DNA from: Bombella mellum | Lineage (GTDB): Bacteria > Pseudomonadota > Alphaproteobacteria > Acetobacterales > Acetobacteraceae | Direction: 5' to 3' | Length of the DNA stretch: 64,000 bases | Assembly (NCBI RefSeq): GCF_014048465.1 | Contig: NZ_PDLY01000002.1 | Span: 186,001-250,000, forward strand | In this document: positions 53,980 to 62,305 of the stretch, in pieces | How positions within the stretch are numbered: the first letter of the stretch is position 1 | Layout of the letters: the number at the start of each line of letters is the position of its first letter | Notes under the pieces: model-generated | What the model saw: only the letters and a program-made list of their open reading frames with translations | Database searches by the model: none | Told to the model about the DNA's origin: nothing | Position numbers and translations under genes: made by a program

Positions 53980-55308
53980 TCAGTCAGCGTCTGGCATGTC
54001 AGCCAGCTCCTCTGCCGTCACTTCCTTGTCCGTCACCTCGGCCAGCTCGATCAGGTAATCCACGACCTTGTTCTCGAGGATCGGACCACGCAGGTTCTCG
54101 ATCGCCTGAGGATTCTTCGTGAAGAACTCGAACACGGCCTGCTCCTGACCCGGGTAGCGACGGGCTTCCTGCTGAAGGGCGGCAAGCAGCTCTTCCTGGG
54201 AAATCTGGATGTCCTGCTTGCGGCCGATCTCCGCCAGCAGCAGACCCAGCTTCACGCGGCGTTCAGCAATCTTGCGATAATCGGCACGCAGGGTCTCTTC
54301 ATCCTTGGCCGCATCCTTCTCATCGAGGCCGCCATTCTTGCGCTCTTCCTCGATGCGGCTCCATATCTGGCCGAACTCGGCATCCACCATGCCCTGGGGA
54401 GCCTCGAAATCGACCTTCTCGGACAGGACATCCAGCAGGTCACGCTTGATGCGCATGCGGGACAGCTGCCTGTACTCACCCTCGGCCTGCTCGGTGATCA
54501 GCTTGCGCATCTGCTCGACGCTTTCCAGCCCGAGAGACTTGGCGAACTCATCATCAATGGTCGGCTCGACAGCCTTCTTCAGGGCATTGACCTTGATGTC
54601 GAACGTGGCTTCCTGCCCTGCCAGTTCCTTGGCCTGATAGTTCTCGGGGAAGGTCACGGTGATGGTCCGCTCCTCGCCCGGCTTCATGCCTTCCATCTGT
54701 TCGGCAAAACCGGGGATGAAGCCCGCACCGCCAATCTCGACATTGACATCCTCGGCCGTGCCACCGTCGAACGGCACACCATCCTTCTTGCCGACAAAGT
54801 TGACGTTCAGCACGTCACCCTTGACGGCCGGACGCTGCTCGTCAACCGTCTCGAACTTGCGGTTACGCTGGGCAACCTCACCGAGGGCCTTCTCCACCAC
54901 ATCGTCAGCAACCTTGGCACTGTACCGTGTCAGCTTCGTGCCGGACATGTCAGGGGTCGGAATTTCCGGCAGGATTTCCATTTCCAGCGTGAACTCGAGG
55001 TCCTTGCCATCCGTACCGGCGGAGACCAGATCAACCTTCGGCTGCATGGCCGGACGGATGTCCTGCTCCTCCAGCAGGGAACGCACGCTCTCCTGCACCA
55101 GCTTCTCGGTCACTTCCGCCTGGACGGACTCACCGAAACGCTGCTTGATGACGGCAGCCGGAACCTTGCCCGGACGGAAACCCGGCAGCTTCACATCACG
55201 GCTGACTTCAGCCAGACGGGCATCATAACGGCCCTGCAGGTCAGCAGCGGGAATAACTACGGTGAAGGACCGCTTCAGGCCTTCAGTGAGTGTGGGCGTA
55301 ACCTGCAT
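53980..55308 (-). CDS. tig: Trigger factor
   Basis: A 442-residue ribosome-associated chaperone and peptidyl-prolyl isomerase. The ribosome-docking signature PGFRPGKVP is at about residues 43-51, the FKBP-like domain spans about 150-245 (DVLNVNFVGKKDGVPFDGG and FIPGFAEQMEGMKPGEERTITVTF), and the helical C-terminal arm domain follows. It binds nascent chains at the ribosome exit tunnel. The N-terminus MQVTPTLTEGLKRSFTVVIP fits the family. It has its own terminator and lies just downstream of a tRNA-Leu gene. Confidence 0.96.
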   Translation of the reverse strand: MQVTPTLTEGLKRSFTVVIPAADLQGRYDARLAEVSRDVKLPGFRPGKVPAAVIKQRFGESVQAEVTEKLVQESVRSLLEEQDIRPAMQPKVDLVSAGTDGKDLEFTLEMEILPEIPTPDMSGTKLTRYSAKVADDVVEKALGEVAQRNRKFETVDEQRPAVKGDVLNVNFVGKKDGVPFDGGTAEDVNVEIGGAGFIPGFAEQMEGMKPGEERTITVTFPENYQAKELAGQEATFDIKVNALKKAVEPTIDDEFAKSLGLESVEQMRKLITEQAEGEYRQLSRMRIKRDLLDVLSEKVDFEAPQGMVDAEFGQIWSRIEEERKNGGLDEKDAAKDEETLRADYRKIAERRVKLGLLLAEIGRKQDIQISQEELLAALQQEARRYPGQEQAVFEFFTKNPQAIENLRGPILENKVVDYLIELAEVTDKEVTAEELADMPDAD

Positions 55309-55374
55309 GAATCCGTTAGTCCTTCTCTATAATCAAGGGGATCACTGACATCATATTTCAGATGGAGAATGCCT

Positions 55375-55459
<85 letters not shown>

Positions 55460-55528
55460 ATGAACCATACGGCCTATTCCCCAGTACCCGTCCCCAGCCT
55501 TCAGGGGCGGAACCTTCATTAGCTTGCG

Positions 55529-55557
55529 GATTTAGCGCATGAGGTCGGCATCGGCAA
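55529..55557 (-). promoter_or_regulatory. Possible promoter of tRNA-Leu(TAG)
   Basis: On the minus strand TTGCCG (55557-55552) and TAAATC (55534-55529) are 17 bases apart, which would start transcription near 55522 and give a leader of about 63 bases. tig might also be read from it. Confidence 0.4.
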
Positions 55558-55641
55558 GGGGCTGCGTTTGCAAATATATCATTTACGGCAGAAATGGTCC
55601 TGTATCCCTCCCCCATGACAAAACGGGCAGCGTGTTCCCCC

Positions 55642-57096
55642 TCACCCTCCCTCTCCAGGGACGGTGGCAGCGTGGCGGGCAGGCCCCAGCTCGCCAAAAA
55701 GGTCCTCGGGCACGATCCAACCTGCCTTCCTGCTGGCCGCCCGCCGTCCGGCCTCGCCATGCACCCATACGCCAGCTGCGGCGGCCTCCCATGCAGGCAT
55801 CCCGGCCGCAAGGAAGGCACCGACCGTTCCGCTCAGCACGTCCCCCGACCCTGCCACGGCAAGGGCCGGGGTCGCATGGACATTGACCGCAACCCGCCCG
55901 TCCGGTGCGGCAATGACCGTGTCCTCCCCTTTCAGCACGACCACAGCATCCAGCCTGGCTGCCGCCAGTCTGGCCATCTCCAGACGGTTCCCGTTTCCCT
56001 GTCCGAAAAGACGGGTGAACTCTCCCATATGTGGCGTGATGACGGACACGCCCTTCAGACGTTCCGGCTCTCCGGCCGCCCATGACAGTGCCCCCGCATC
56101 CGCCACGACCTGCCGTCCTCCTTCAAGCAGACACGGCAGGGCCTGCTCCACCTCATCCTTCCCGAGACCGGGACCACAGACCCAGACATGACGCCGGTCA
56201 TCTTCCAGGGCCTGCACCAGCGGCTGCGTATCAACAATCGCCGCAGGAGAAGCGAGTCGATACAGGAGGTCCGCTCCGGGCGGCACGGTGAGGCGCACGA
56301 GACCTGCCCCGACATGCCGGGCCGCCTCGAAAGCGAACAGGGCCGCTCCCGGCATCTCCGCCCCTCCACAGAGGCTCACGACCCCCCTCCTGTATTTGTG
56401 ATCGTCTGGTGCCTGTGCCGGAATGTGCCAGAGAGACGGCCCGTTTTCCCAGATGCGGGCCTCCACCCCGTCCATGACATCCTGCGGAATGGCCAGGTCG
56501 GCACGGACAACCTCACCGCAGAGCGAACGCCCGGGAGACAGAAGATGGCCCGGCCGTTTCCGGATCAGGGCAACGGTCATCCAGCAGGGGGCCACACGTC
56601 CCAGACAGAGGCCGCTTCCCCCATCAAGCCCCGACGGAACATCAATGGCCACGATCCGCCCTGCCGCTGCGAAGAACCGTTCCACGACCTCGGGCAGATG
56701 ACGGTTCACGCCCGCTCCAAAAACCGCATCGACCACCATATCGGCCCTCCGGGCCTCGTCGGGCGTGAAGGCGACCACTTCCCCCCGCCAGCGTTGCGCC
56801 ACCGCTTCCGCCAGACTGCCCGCCGCTGGCGGATGCAGGGCCGCCACACGGACCGGCCATCCCCGGTCCGCCAGATGACGGGCCAGCACGTACCCGTCGC
56901 CACCATTGTTGCCCGGTCCACAGGCCACCAGAACACGGCATGGCGCACTTTTCTGCCGTATGATCCGGGCCGCCATCATGCCTGCCCTCTCCATGATGAG
57001 CGGCAGGACCGACGCCATGTCACGATCCATCCGCTGCGTGTCTTCCGGCCCCAGAAGAAGCGAGGCTGACGCTTGCCCGTACGGAAAACAGGACAT
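55642..57096 (-). CDS. nnr: Bifunctional NAD(P)H-hydrate epimerase/dehydratase
   Basis: A 484-residue repair enzyme that restores damaged NAD(P)HX. The N-terminal YjeF epimerase domain carries ACGPGNNGGDGYVLARHL, and the C-terminal ribokinase-like dehydratase domain has YRRGVVSLCGGA, VCGPGLG, DAGALSW and AVAGSGDVLSGTVGAFLAAG. Both halves look complete. It has no obvious operon partner on the minus strand and is divergent from the small membrane protein gene at 57157. The region after its stop (55460-55641) contains a tRNA promoter. Confidence 0.94.
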   Translation of the reverse strand: MSCFPYGQASASLLLGPEDTQRMDRDMASVLPLIMERAGMMAARIIRQKSAPCRVLVACGPGNNGGDGYVLARHLADRGWPVRVAALHPPAAGSLAEAVAQRWRGEVVAFTPDEARRADMVVDAVFGAGVNRHLPEVVERFFAAAGRIVAIDVPSGLDGGSGLCLGRVAPCWMTVALIRKRPGHLLSPGRSLCGEVVRADLAIPQDVMDGVEARIWENGPSLWHIPAQAPDDHKYRRGVVSLCGGAEMPGAALFAFEAARHVGAGLVRLTVPPGADLLYRLASPAAIVDTQPLVQALEDDRRHVWVCGPGLGKDEVEQALPCLLEGGRQVVADAGALSWAAGEPERLKGVSVITPHMGEFTRLFGQGNGNRLEMARLAAARLDAVVVLKGEDTVIAAPDGRVAVNVHATPALAVAGSGDVLSGTVGAFLAAGMPAWEAAAAGVWVHGEAGRRAASRKAGWIVPEDLFGELGPARHAATVPGEGG

Positions 57097-57156
57097 AATG
57101 GAATCTTCCCTCTATAAGTCGTGACCGATCATTCAGTTACACACTACGGATTGACT

Positions 57157-57600
57157 ATGACCAGTTCTCTTCTCTGGGGTCTCGTCCTCGCCCTGCATCT
57201 TCTCTGCATCACCTACTGGGTCGGCGGAGCCATCTTCTGCCTCCAGTCCCGCCGCACCACCCGTCTGCTGGAAGCCCAGCAGACCAGCACCGTGCTGCTC
57301 CAGACCTACGGCCGCTATCTCAGGGCACTCTGCCACGTCGTTCCCGTGGCCATCATCAGCGGAATCGCCCTCATCATCCATGCCGGGGCCCACCTGCCGT
57401 GGCCCTTCCACCTCATGGCCTTCTGCGGTCTCGTGATGATCGCCATTTTCCTGAGCATGCTGTTCGGCCCCCTGCGTGCCGCACGCCGGGCCATCCGCCC
57501 GCAGCCCCAGCTTTTCAGCTCCCTGCACAGACGGGCGGCTCTCATGGCACTGGTGGGTGCCATCGCCATCATTGCCGGTGCCCTTGGTGGCGGGGCCTGA
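57157..57600 (+). CDS. Small CopD-like membrane protein
   Basis: A 147-residue protein with four predicted membrane spans (LLWGLVLALHLLCITYWVGGAIF, ALCHVVPVAIISGIALII, LMAFCGLVMIAIFLSMLF, ALMALVGAIAIIAGAL). Spaced histidines in ALHLLCITYWVGG, CHVVP and FHLMAF resemble the heme- or copper-binding pattern of CopD/cytochrome b561-like membrane proteins. This similarity is by pattern only. ATG 57157 is preferred to the upstream GTG 57121, which lies close to the divergent nnr start. It has its own promoter region and is 175 bases before the helicase gene. Confidence 0.65.
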   Translation: MTSSLLWGLVLALHLLCITYWVGGAIFCLQSRRTTRLLEAQQTSTVLLQTYGRYLRALCHVVPVAIISGIALIIHAGAHLPWPFHLMAFCGLVMIAIFLSMLFGPLRAARRAIRPQPQLFSSLHRRAALMALVGAIAIIAGALGGGA

Positions 57601-57775
57601 CTCCGATCACCGGCCCTGATCTGACAGCCTATTATCTTGCCAAAAACAGTATTTACCGATAACGGATGGTAATGAACCGGGGATGATGCCAACCCGTCTT
57701 CCCCGACACCCTCCCACCCGCCCGACAGGGGTTGCCGGGCAGTCCGACCCGTAACAGAAACATTCCGAGAGTCAT

Positions 57776-60115
57776 TTGAGCAGTAAACCATCCTCTGGTC
57801 CGTCCAAGACCCGCAGCAGCACCAGCCGCACGCGGAAAACGTCTCCCTCCCGTGCGAAAACACCCCAGACAGGGACAGAGGTCGAGACGGAACGGCCGGA
57901 GGACGGGACCGTGCAGGAGGATGCTGCCACCCCGACAAAGAAGACGGCCACACGCCGCCGTGCCACCACCAGCACAAAAAAGAAAACGGCGACTCCGTCT
58001 GCCGCAGCCCCTGCCGATGAAGAATCCACTGCGGAAAAACCCAAAAAGACGACACGCCGCAGCAGCGTGAGGGCGCAACCGGAAGAAACGGTCACCTCTG
58101 AAGACGAGGCTCCGGCAGCCCCTGCCAGGAAACCGGCAAAGCGCACCCGCAGCAGAACGGCCAAAGCCACGGACGTTACCCCGGAAGAAACCCCGGCAGT
58201 CGAAGAAGAGGCCCCAGCCGCCAGCCGCAGGACGACGACACGCAGCAAGACAGCCGCCACGTCGAAAAAAGCCACCGCCAGCAGCCGCTCTTCCAGAAGC
58301 AGGAAGGCTGAAACAGACGTTTCCGCTGCCGACACCTCTGAGAGCGGAAAGAAATCCGCCCGGACACGCCGGAAGGCAGCCGCAGCGGCCGAAGAGCCTG
58401 CCGCTCCTGCTCCGGCTTCTGAAAACGACGCTCCTGTGACGGCTCCCCAGCCTGCAAAAAAAACATCACGTCGACGAACTTCCACGAAGACGGATACGCC
58501 AGCAGCCGAAACGCCTGAAGACGTGACCCCGGCCTCTCCCCGGTCGGAGAAGAAGACACCCGCCAGACCGGCACGGCAGCGGCGCAAGGCCGCCGAAACG
58601 GTGGAAACAGAAACGGCGGATGCACCGCAGCAGGATGAGACTCCAGCTGACGGACAGGCCGTGACGGAAACCGACGGCGGCATCCTCTTCAGCGATCTTG
58701 GCCTTTCCGAGCCGATCCTCCGGGCCGTTGAGGAAATGGGCTATACCCACCCCACGCCCATCCAGGCGCAGGCCGTGCCGGAGATTCTGGCCGGGCGTGA
58801 CGTCCTTGGCGTGGCGCAGACAGGCACCGGCAAGACGGCGTCCTTCACCCTGCCGATGCTGGAGAAACTCTCCAAGTCCCGTGCCCGGGCCAGGATGCCC
58901 CGTTCGCTCATTCTGGAGCCCACCCGTGAGCTTGCCCTCCAGGTTGCCGAGAACTTCAAGCAGTACGGAGCGCACCTGCGCCTCACGCACGCCCTGCTGA
59001 TCGGCGGTGGCAAGATGAACGAGCAGAAAGAGCTGCTCAACCGTGGCGTGGACGTCCTCATCGCCACCCCGGGGCGGCTGCTCGACATGTTTGAACGGGG
59101 CGGGCTGCTAATGACGCAGACTGACCTTCTCGTCATTGATGAGGCCGACCGTATGCTGGACATGGGCTTCATTCCCGATATCGAACGTATCGTGAGCCTT
59201 CTGCCCAGACGGCGTCAGACCCTTTTCTTCTCCGCCACCATGGCACCGGAAATCCGCCGTCTGGCCGACAATTTCCTGAACAGTCCCAAGGAAATCACCG
59301 TCGCCCGACAGTCCTCCGTGGCCAGCACCATCACTGAAGGCCTGCTGGTCGTGGAGAAGAAGGACAAGAACCGTGCCCTCTGCGCCCTGCTGCGGCAGGA
59401 TGACGTGCAGAACGCCATCATCTTCTGCAACCGCAAACGTGATGTGGACACGCTGGAACGCCATCTGACACGGCAGAAATTCTCTGTCGGCCACCTACAT
59501 GGCGACCTGACGCAGGACCTGCGCTTCGAAACCCTCGAACGCTTCCGCACGGGCGACCTCCAGATTCTCGTCTGTTCTGACGTGGCGGCCCGTGGCATTG
59601 ACATTGGCGGGCTGTCCCATGTCTTCAACTATGACCTGCCCTTCAATGCGGAGGACTATGTCCACCGCATTGGCCGTACGGGCCGTGCTGGCAAGGAAGG
59701 CAAGGCCTACAGTCTGGCCACACCTGATGAGCAGAAGCTGCTCGAGGCCGTCGAGAGCCTGACGGGTAAGACCATCGAGCCACTGACCGTGAAAGGCTTC
59801 CGCCATCTTGAATGGCGTGGAGAGGAGGATGCCTCCCCTGCCTCCGCCAAGGATGAGAGCAAGGGTCAGCAGCGGGGTGGCAGAAACAGGAAAACTGCCG
59901 AACCGAAGCAGGAAGACCGTCCGGCCCGCAAGAAGCAGCCGGAGCGTGATCCTCTGCCGGAAGCCCGCAAGCATGACCACAAGCGGTCCGGCCGAGCCGA
60001 ACTGCTGCCGCCCGTACCGGAAAAGAACGGGATGCAGGATGGCTTTGGCGAGAATGTGCCTGCTTTCATGAAGGTCAGCTTCCTACCGGAACCACGTGAT
60101 CCGTCCGAATCATGA
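57776..60115 (+). CDS. DEAD-box RNA helicase with ~300-residue disordered N-terminus
   Basis: A 779-residue RhlE-type DEAD-box RNA helicase. The core begins at about residue 303 with the Q motif (FSDLGLSEPILRAVEEMGYTHPTPIQ), then AQTGTGKT at 347-354, PTREL, DEAD in VIDEADRMLDMGF, SAT, and HRIGRTGRAGKEG. The C-terminus is basic (GGRNRKTAEPKQEDRPARK) and ends with the GFGENVPAFM signature. Residues 1-300 are Thr/Lys/Arg/Ala/Glu-rich without hydrophobic structure and have no methionine after the first residue. The start is TTG 57776, preceded by GAGAG at 4 bases. Codon use in the tail matches the core. Confidence 0.9.
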   Translation: MSSKPSSGPSKTRSSTSRTRKTSPSRAKTPQTGTEVETERPEDGTVQEDAATPTKKTATRRRATTSTKKKTATPSAAAPADEESTAEKPKKTTRRSSVRAQPEETVTSEDEAPAAPARKPAKRTRSRTAKATDVTPEETPAVEEEAPAASRRTTTRSKTAATSKKATASSRSSRSRKAETDVSAADTSESGKKSARTRRKAAAAAEEPAAPAPASENDAPVTAPQPAKKTSRRRTSTKTDTPAAETPEDVTPASPRSEKKTPARPARQRRKAAETVETETADAPQQDETPADGQAVTETDGGILFSDLGLSEPILRAVEEMGYTHPTPIQAQAVPEILAGRDVLGVAQTGTGKTASFTLPMLEKLSKSRARARMPRSLILEPTRELALQVAENFKQYGAHLRLTHALLIGGGKMNEQKELLNRGVDVLIATPGRLLDMFERGGLLMTQTDLLVIDEADRMLDMGFIPDIERIVSLLPRRRQTLFFSATMAPEIRRLADNFLNSPKEITVARQSSVASTITEGLLVVEKKDKNRALCALLRQDDVQNAIIFCNRKRDVDTLERHLTRQKFSVGHLHGDLTQDLRFETLERFRTGDLQILVCSDVAARGIDIGGLSHVFNYDLPFNAEDYVHRIGRTGRAGKEGKAYSLATPDEQKLLEAVESLTGKTIEPLTVKGFRHLEWRGEEDASPASAKDESKGQQRGGRNRKTAEPKQEDRPARKKQPERDPLPEARKHDHKRSGRAELLPPVPEKNGMQDGFGENVPAFMKVSFLPEPRDPSES

Positions 60116-61410
60116 TGGAAACATCCACGCAGGTTCACGCCACTGTCGAACAGCTGGGCCGTTCGGGAGACGGGATGGTGCGCCATGAAGGACGGGCCTG
60201 GTACATTCCCGGAACCTTGCCGGGCGAGCGACTGCATCTGCGGTTCCATGACGGCGAAGCGGAACTTCTGGAGCGGGAAAGCACATCCCCCCATCGGGTA
60301 GAACCGCCCTGCTCCCTGTCCGACCTCTGCGGGGGCTGTGCCCTCCAGCATATGGACCAGACGGCCCTGCTGGAATGGAAAAAGGATCAGGTCCAGCGTG
60401 CCCTGAACAGAAGCGGCTTTACGGACCTGCCAGAACCCGCCCTGTACCAGACGCCCCCTCACAGCCGCCAGCGGCTGGACGTGGCCCTGCAAAGGGTACC
60501 GGGAGGCATCATTCTCGGGCTTCATCAACGGGGTGGGGACCCGGTGGACATGACGGAATGTCCCCTCATCCGCCCGGAACTGCTGAAGCTGCTTCCTCCG
60601 CTCCGTGAGTGCCTCTCCTCCCTTGGTGCCCTGACAGGGCGTGGCAGTCTGGCCATCAACCTTCTGGACAGCGGCCCGGACCTGACACTGGAGACACCCG
60701 CTCCCCTGAGTGGTTCTGACAGGGAGAAACTGGCCGCTTTTGCACGGGAGCATGGGATTCCACGCATCACATGGCGTCCGGCTCCCGGCAGGGTGATGGA
60801 AACGGCCGCACAGACGGGACCGGTCTTCCATCATTTTGGCTGTGTCAGGGTCTCACCCCCGCCAGCCAGTTTTCTTCAGGCCAGTCAGGAAGGTGAGCAG
60901 GCCATCCGTGAGGCCGTTCTTGCCGGTCTGCCGCCGCTGAACCGGAAGGACCGGATCATCGAGCTGTATGCTGGATGCGGAACCCTGACCTTCCCGCTGG
61001 CACAGCACGGTTTCGTGCAGGCCTATGAGGGCGACAGGGCGGCTATCGCCTCCCTCCGTGCCGCCACCCACGGCAGCCGTGCGGAAGGCTCCGAACGGGA
61101 CCTGAACCGCCAGCCTCTCCTGCCGCCTGAACTGAATCAGGCCCGTGTTGTCGTGCTGGACCCGCCCTATGCCGGCTCAGGCAAGCAGCTGGCCTCCCTT
61201 CTGCGCTCCAAAGTGCAGGATGTGGTCTATGTCAGCTGCAATCCGGCTGCGCTGGAAAAAGAACTCCCCGCCCTGAAGCAGGCCGGTTTTGCCGTGCTGT
61301 CATGGACCGTGATTGACCAGTTTCTCTGGTCCACGGATGTCGAGACCGTGCTGGTTCTTTCCAGAGATCCGAAACGCATCCGCAAGGCCGAAAAAAAGCG
61401 GAAGGGATGA
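60112..61410 (+). CDS. SAM-dependent RNA m5U methyltransferase (RlmD/TrmA family)
   Basis: A 432-residue methyltransferase of the TrmA/RumA superfamily. An N-terminal TRAM-like domain (VHATVEQLGRSGDGMVRHEGRAWYIPG) is followed by an iron-sulfur cysteine set (CSLSDLCGGC plus the cysteine of TECPL), then a Rossmann methyltransferase domain with ELYAGCGTLTFPLAQ, LDPPYAG and the catalytic cysteine in YVSCNP. It should make 5-methyluridine in 23S rRNA or a tRNA; the site cannot be named. The start overlaps the helicase stop by 4 bases, so an RNA helicase and an RNA modification enzyme are translationally coupled, suggesting ribosome assembly. Confidence 0.9.
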   Translation: MMETSTQVHATVEQLGRSGDGMVRHEGRAWYIPGTLPGERLHLRFHDGEAELLERESTSPHRVEPPCSLSDLCGGCALQHMDQTALLEWKKDQVQRALNRSGFTDLPEPALYQTPPHSRQRLDVALQRVPGGIILGLHQRGGDPVDMTECPLIRPELLKLLPPLRECLSSLGALTGRGSLAINLLDSGPDLTLETPAPLSGSDREKLAAFAREHGIPRITWRPAPGRVMETAAQTGPVFHHFGCVRVSPPPASFLQASQEGEQAIREAVLAGLPPLNRKDRIIELYAGCGTLTFPLAQHGFVQAYEGDRAAIASLRAATHGSRAEGSERDLNRQPLLPPELNQARVVVLDPPYAGSGKQLASLLRSKVQDVVYVSCNPAALEKELPALKQAGFAVLSWTVIDQFLWSTDVETVLVLSRDPKRIRKAEKKRKG

Positions 61411-61424
61411 TCTCCCCTCCGCTT
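61391..61424 (-). terminator. suf operon terminator inside the convergent gene
   Basis: On the minus strand an interrupted stem (61418-61424 with 61396-61402, plus three inner GC pairs) is followed by a run of T residues (61397-61391). It overlaps the last codons of the convergent methyltransferase gene. Confidence 0.7.
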
Positions 61425-61449
61425 CATCACGTCACGCCTGCTTCCACCA

Positions 61450-61806
61450 TCAGACGTGAAAACTCTCCCCGCAGCCACAGCGGCCCTTCTCATTGGGGTT
61501 GGTGAAGGTGAAGCCTGATTCCAGCTCCTTCACCTCATAATCCATGACCGTGCCGATCAGGAAAAGCGTCGCCTTGCTGTCCACCAGCAGGGTCAGCCCG
61601 TGATCCTCGATCCGCTCATCCCCTTTCTGGATTTCCGGTACGAAATTCATCTCGTAAGACATGCCGGAACAGCCACGCTTGCCCACGCTGATGCGCAGGA
61701 ACTTTCCCTTCTCGGCCCCCTCATACAGGGTCTTCAGGCGGGCGGCGGCCCGGTCTGTCATGGTCATCAGGGGTGGCAGGCTGCGTTTGGGGGCAGTATC
61801 TGTCAT
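61450..61806 (-). CDS. sufA: Fe-S assembly A-type carrier SufA
   Basis: A 118-residue A-type iron-sulfur carrier that accepts clusters from SufBCD and passes them to apoproteins. The three ligand cysteines are in VGKRGCSGMSYEMNF and GRCGCGESF near the C-terminus. ATG 61806 is preferred over the in-frame 61845, as the latter adds a charged leader without family support. It is last in the suf operon, 45 bases after sufT, and is followed by a terminator that overlaps the convergent gene. ErpA/IscA are alternative names; the operon context favours SufA. Confidence 0.9.
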   Translation of the reverse strand: MTDTAPKRSLPPLMTMTDRAAARLKTLYEGAEKGKFLRISVGKRGCSGMSYEMNFVPEIQKGDERIEDHGLTLLVDSKATLFLIGTVMDYEVKELESGFTFTNPNEKGRCGCGESFHV

Positions 61807-61851
61807 GAGGGTACCCTCCCGATCTTCAGTTTCCAGCGTGTTCATTCAGGC

Positions 61852-62298
61852 TCAGAACATGTTCAGGGCAAGACGGGCATTGTCGCTCATCCGGCTCATG
61901 TCCCACGGTGGATCCCAGACCACCTTGACGGTCACTTCCCGCACGGTCGGAACGGACAGCACGGCATAACGCACCATCTGGGGCAGCTCCTGCGCACTTG
62001 GGCAATTCGGGGCCGTGAGGGACATCTCAATATCCACACGCCCGTCATCATGCAGGTCGATGGCGTAAATCAGCCCCAGCTCATAGACGTTGACCGGAAT
62101 CTCCGGGTCAAAGACGGTCTCGATGGCGGCGATGACCTCATCCTGCTGTGGCGGCGCATCCACAGGGGGAGGAACAAGCTCCTCCTGCCCCTCATAGGCC
62201 TGCTCCCGTGTCGGAACAGACGGCCCGGCGGGAACGCCCTCTTCCACAGCGGAAGAAACCGCCTCATCTCTGCTCTTCAGCTCGTCTGTTTCTGTCAT
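61852..62298 (-). CDS. sufT: SufT-like Fe-S assembly protein (DUF59/MIP18)
   Basis: A 148-residue protein with a DUF59 (MIP18-like) domain. DPEIPVNVYELGLIYAIDLHDDG and SLTAPNCPSAQELPQMV contain the conserved motif and the cysteine that takes part in cluster maturation, and WDPPWDMSRMSDNARLAL is the family C-terminus. The first about 50 residues are acidic and proline-rich and probably disordered. ATG 62298 overlaps no other gene and lies 7 bases after the sufS stop. SufT is linked to the SUF system in many bacteria and helps mature specific Fe-S proteins. Confidence 0.9.
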   Translation of the reverse strand: MTETDELKSRDEAVSSAVEEGVPAGPSVPTREQAYEGQEELVPPPVDAPPQQDEVIAAIETVFDPEIPVNVYELGLIYAIDLHDDGRVDIEMSLTAPNCPSAQELPQMVRYAVLSVPTVREVTVKVVWDPPWDMSRMSDNARLALNMF

Positions 62299-62305
62299 GA
62301 CATCC

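Noticed and set aside
57772-58683. 303-codon open frame antisense to the helicase tail
   Set aside because: It could have explained the odd N-terminus. However, its product is a Val/Ala/Ser/Phe repeat without a start context, while the plus strand joins a certain helicase core in frame through the basic/acidic units with normal codon use.
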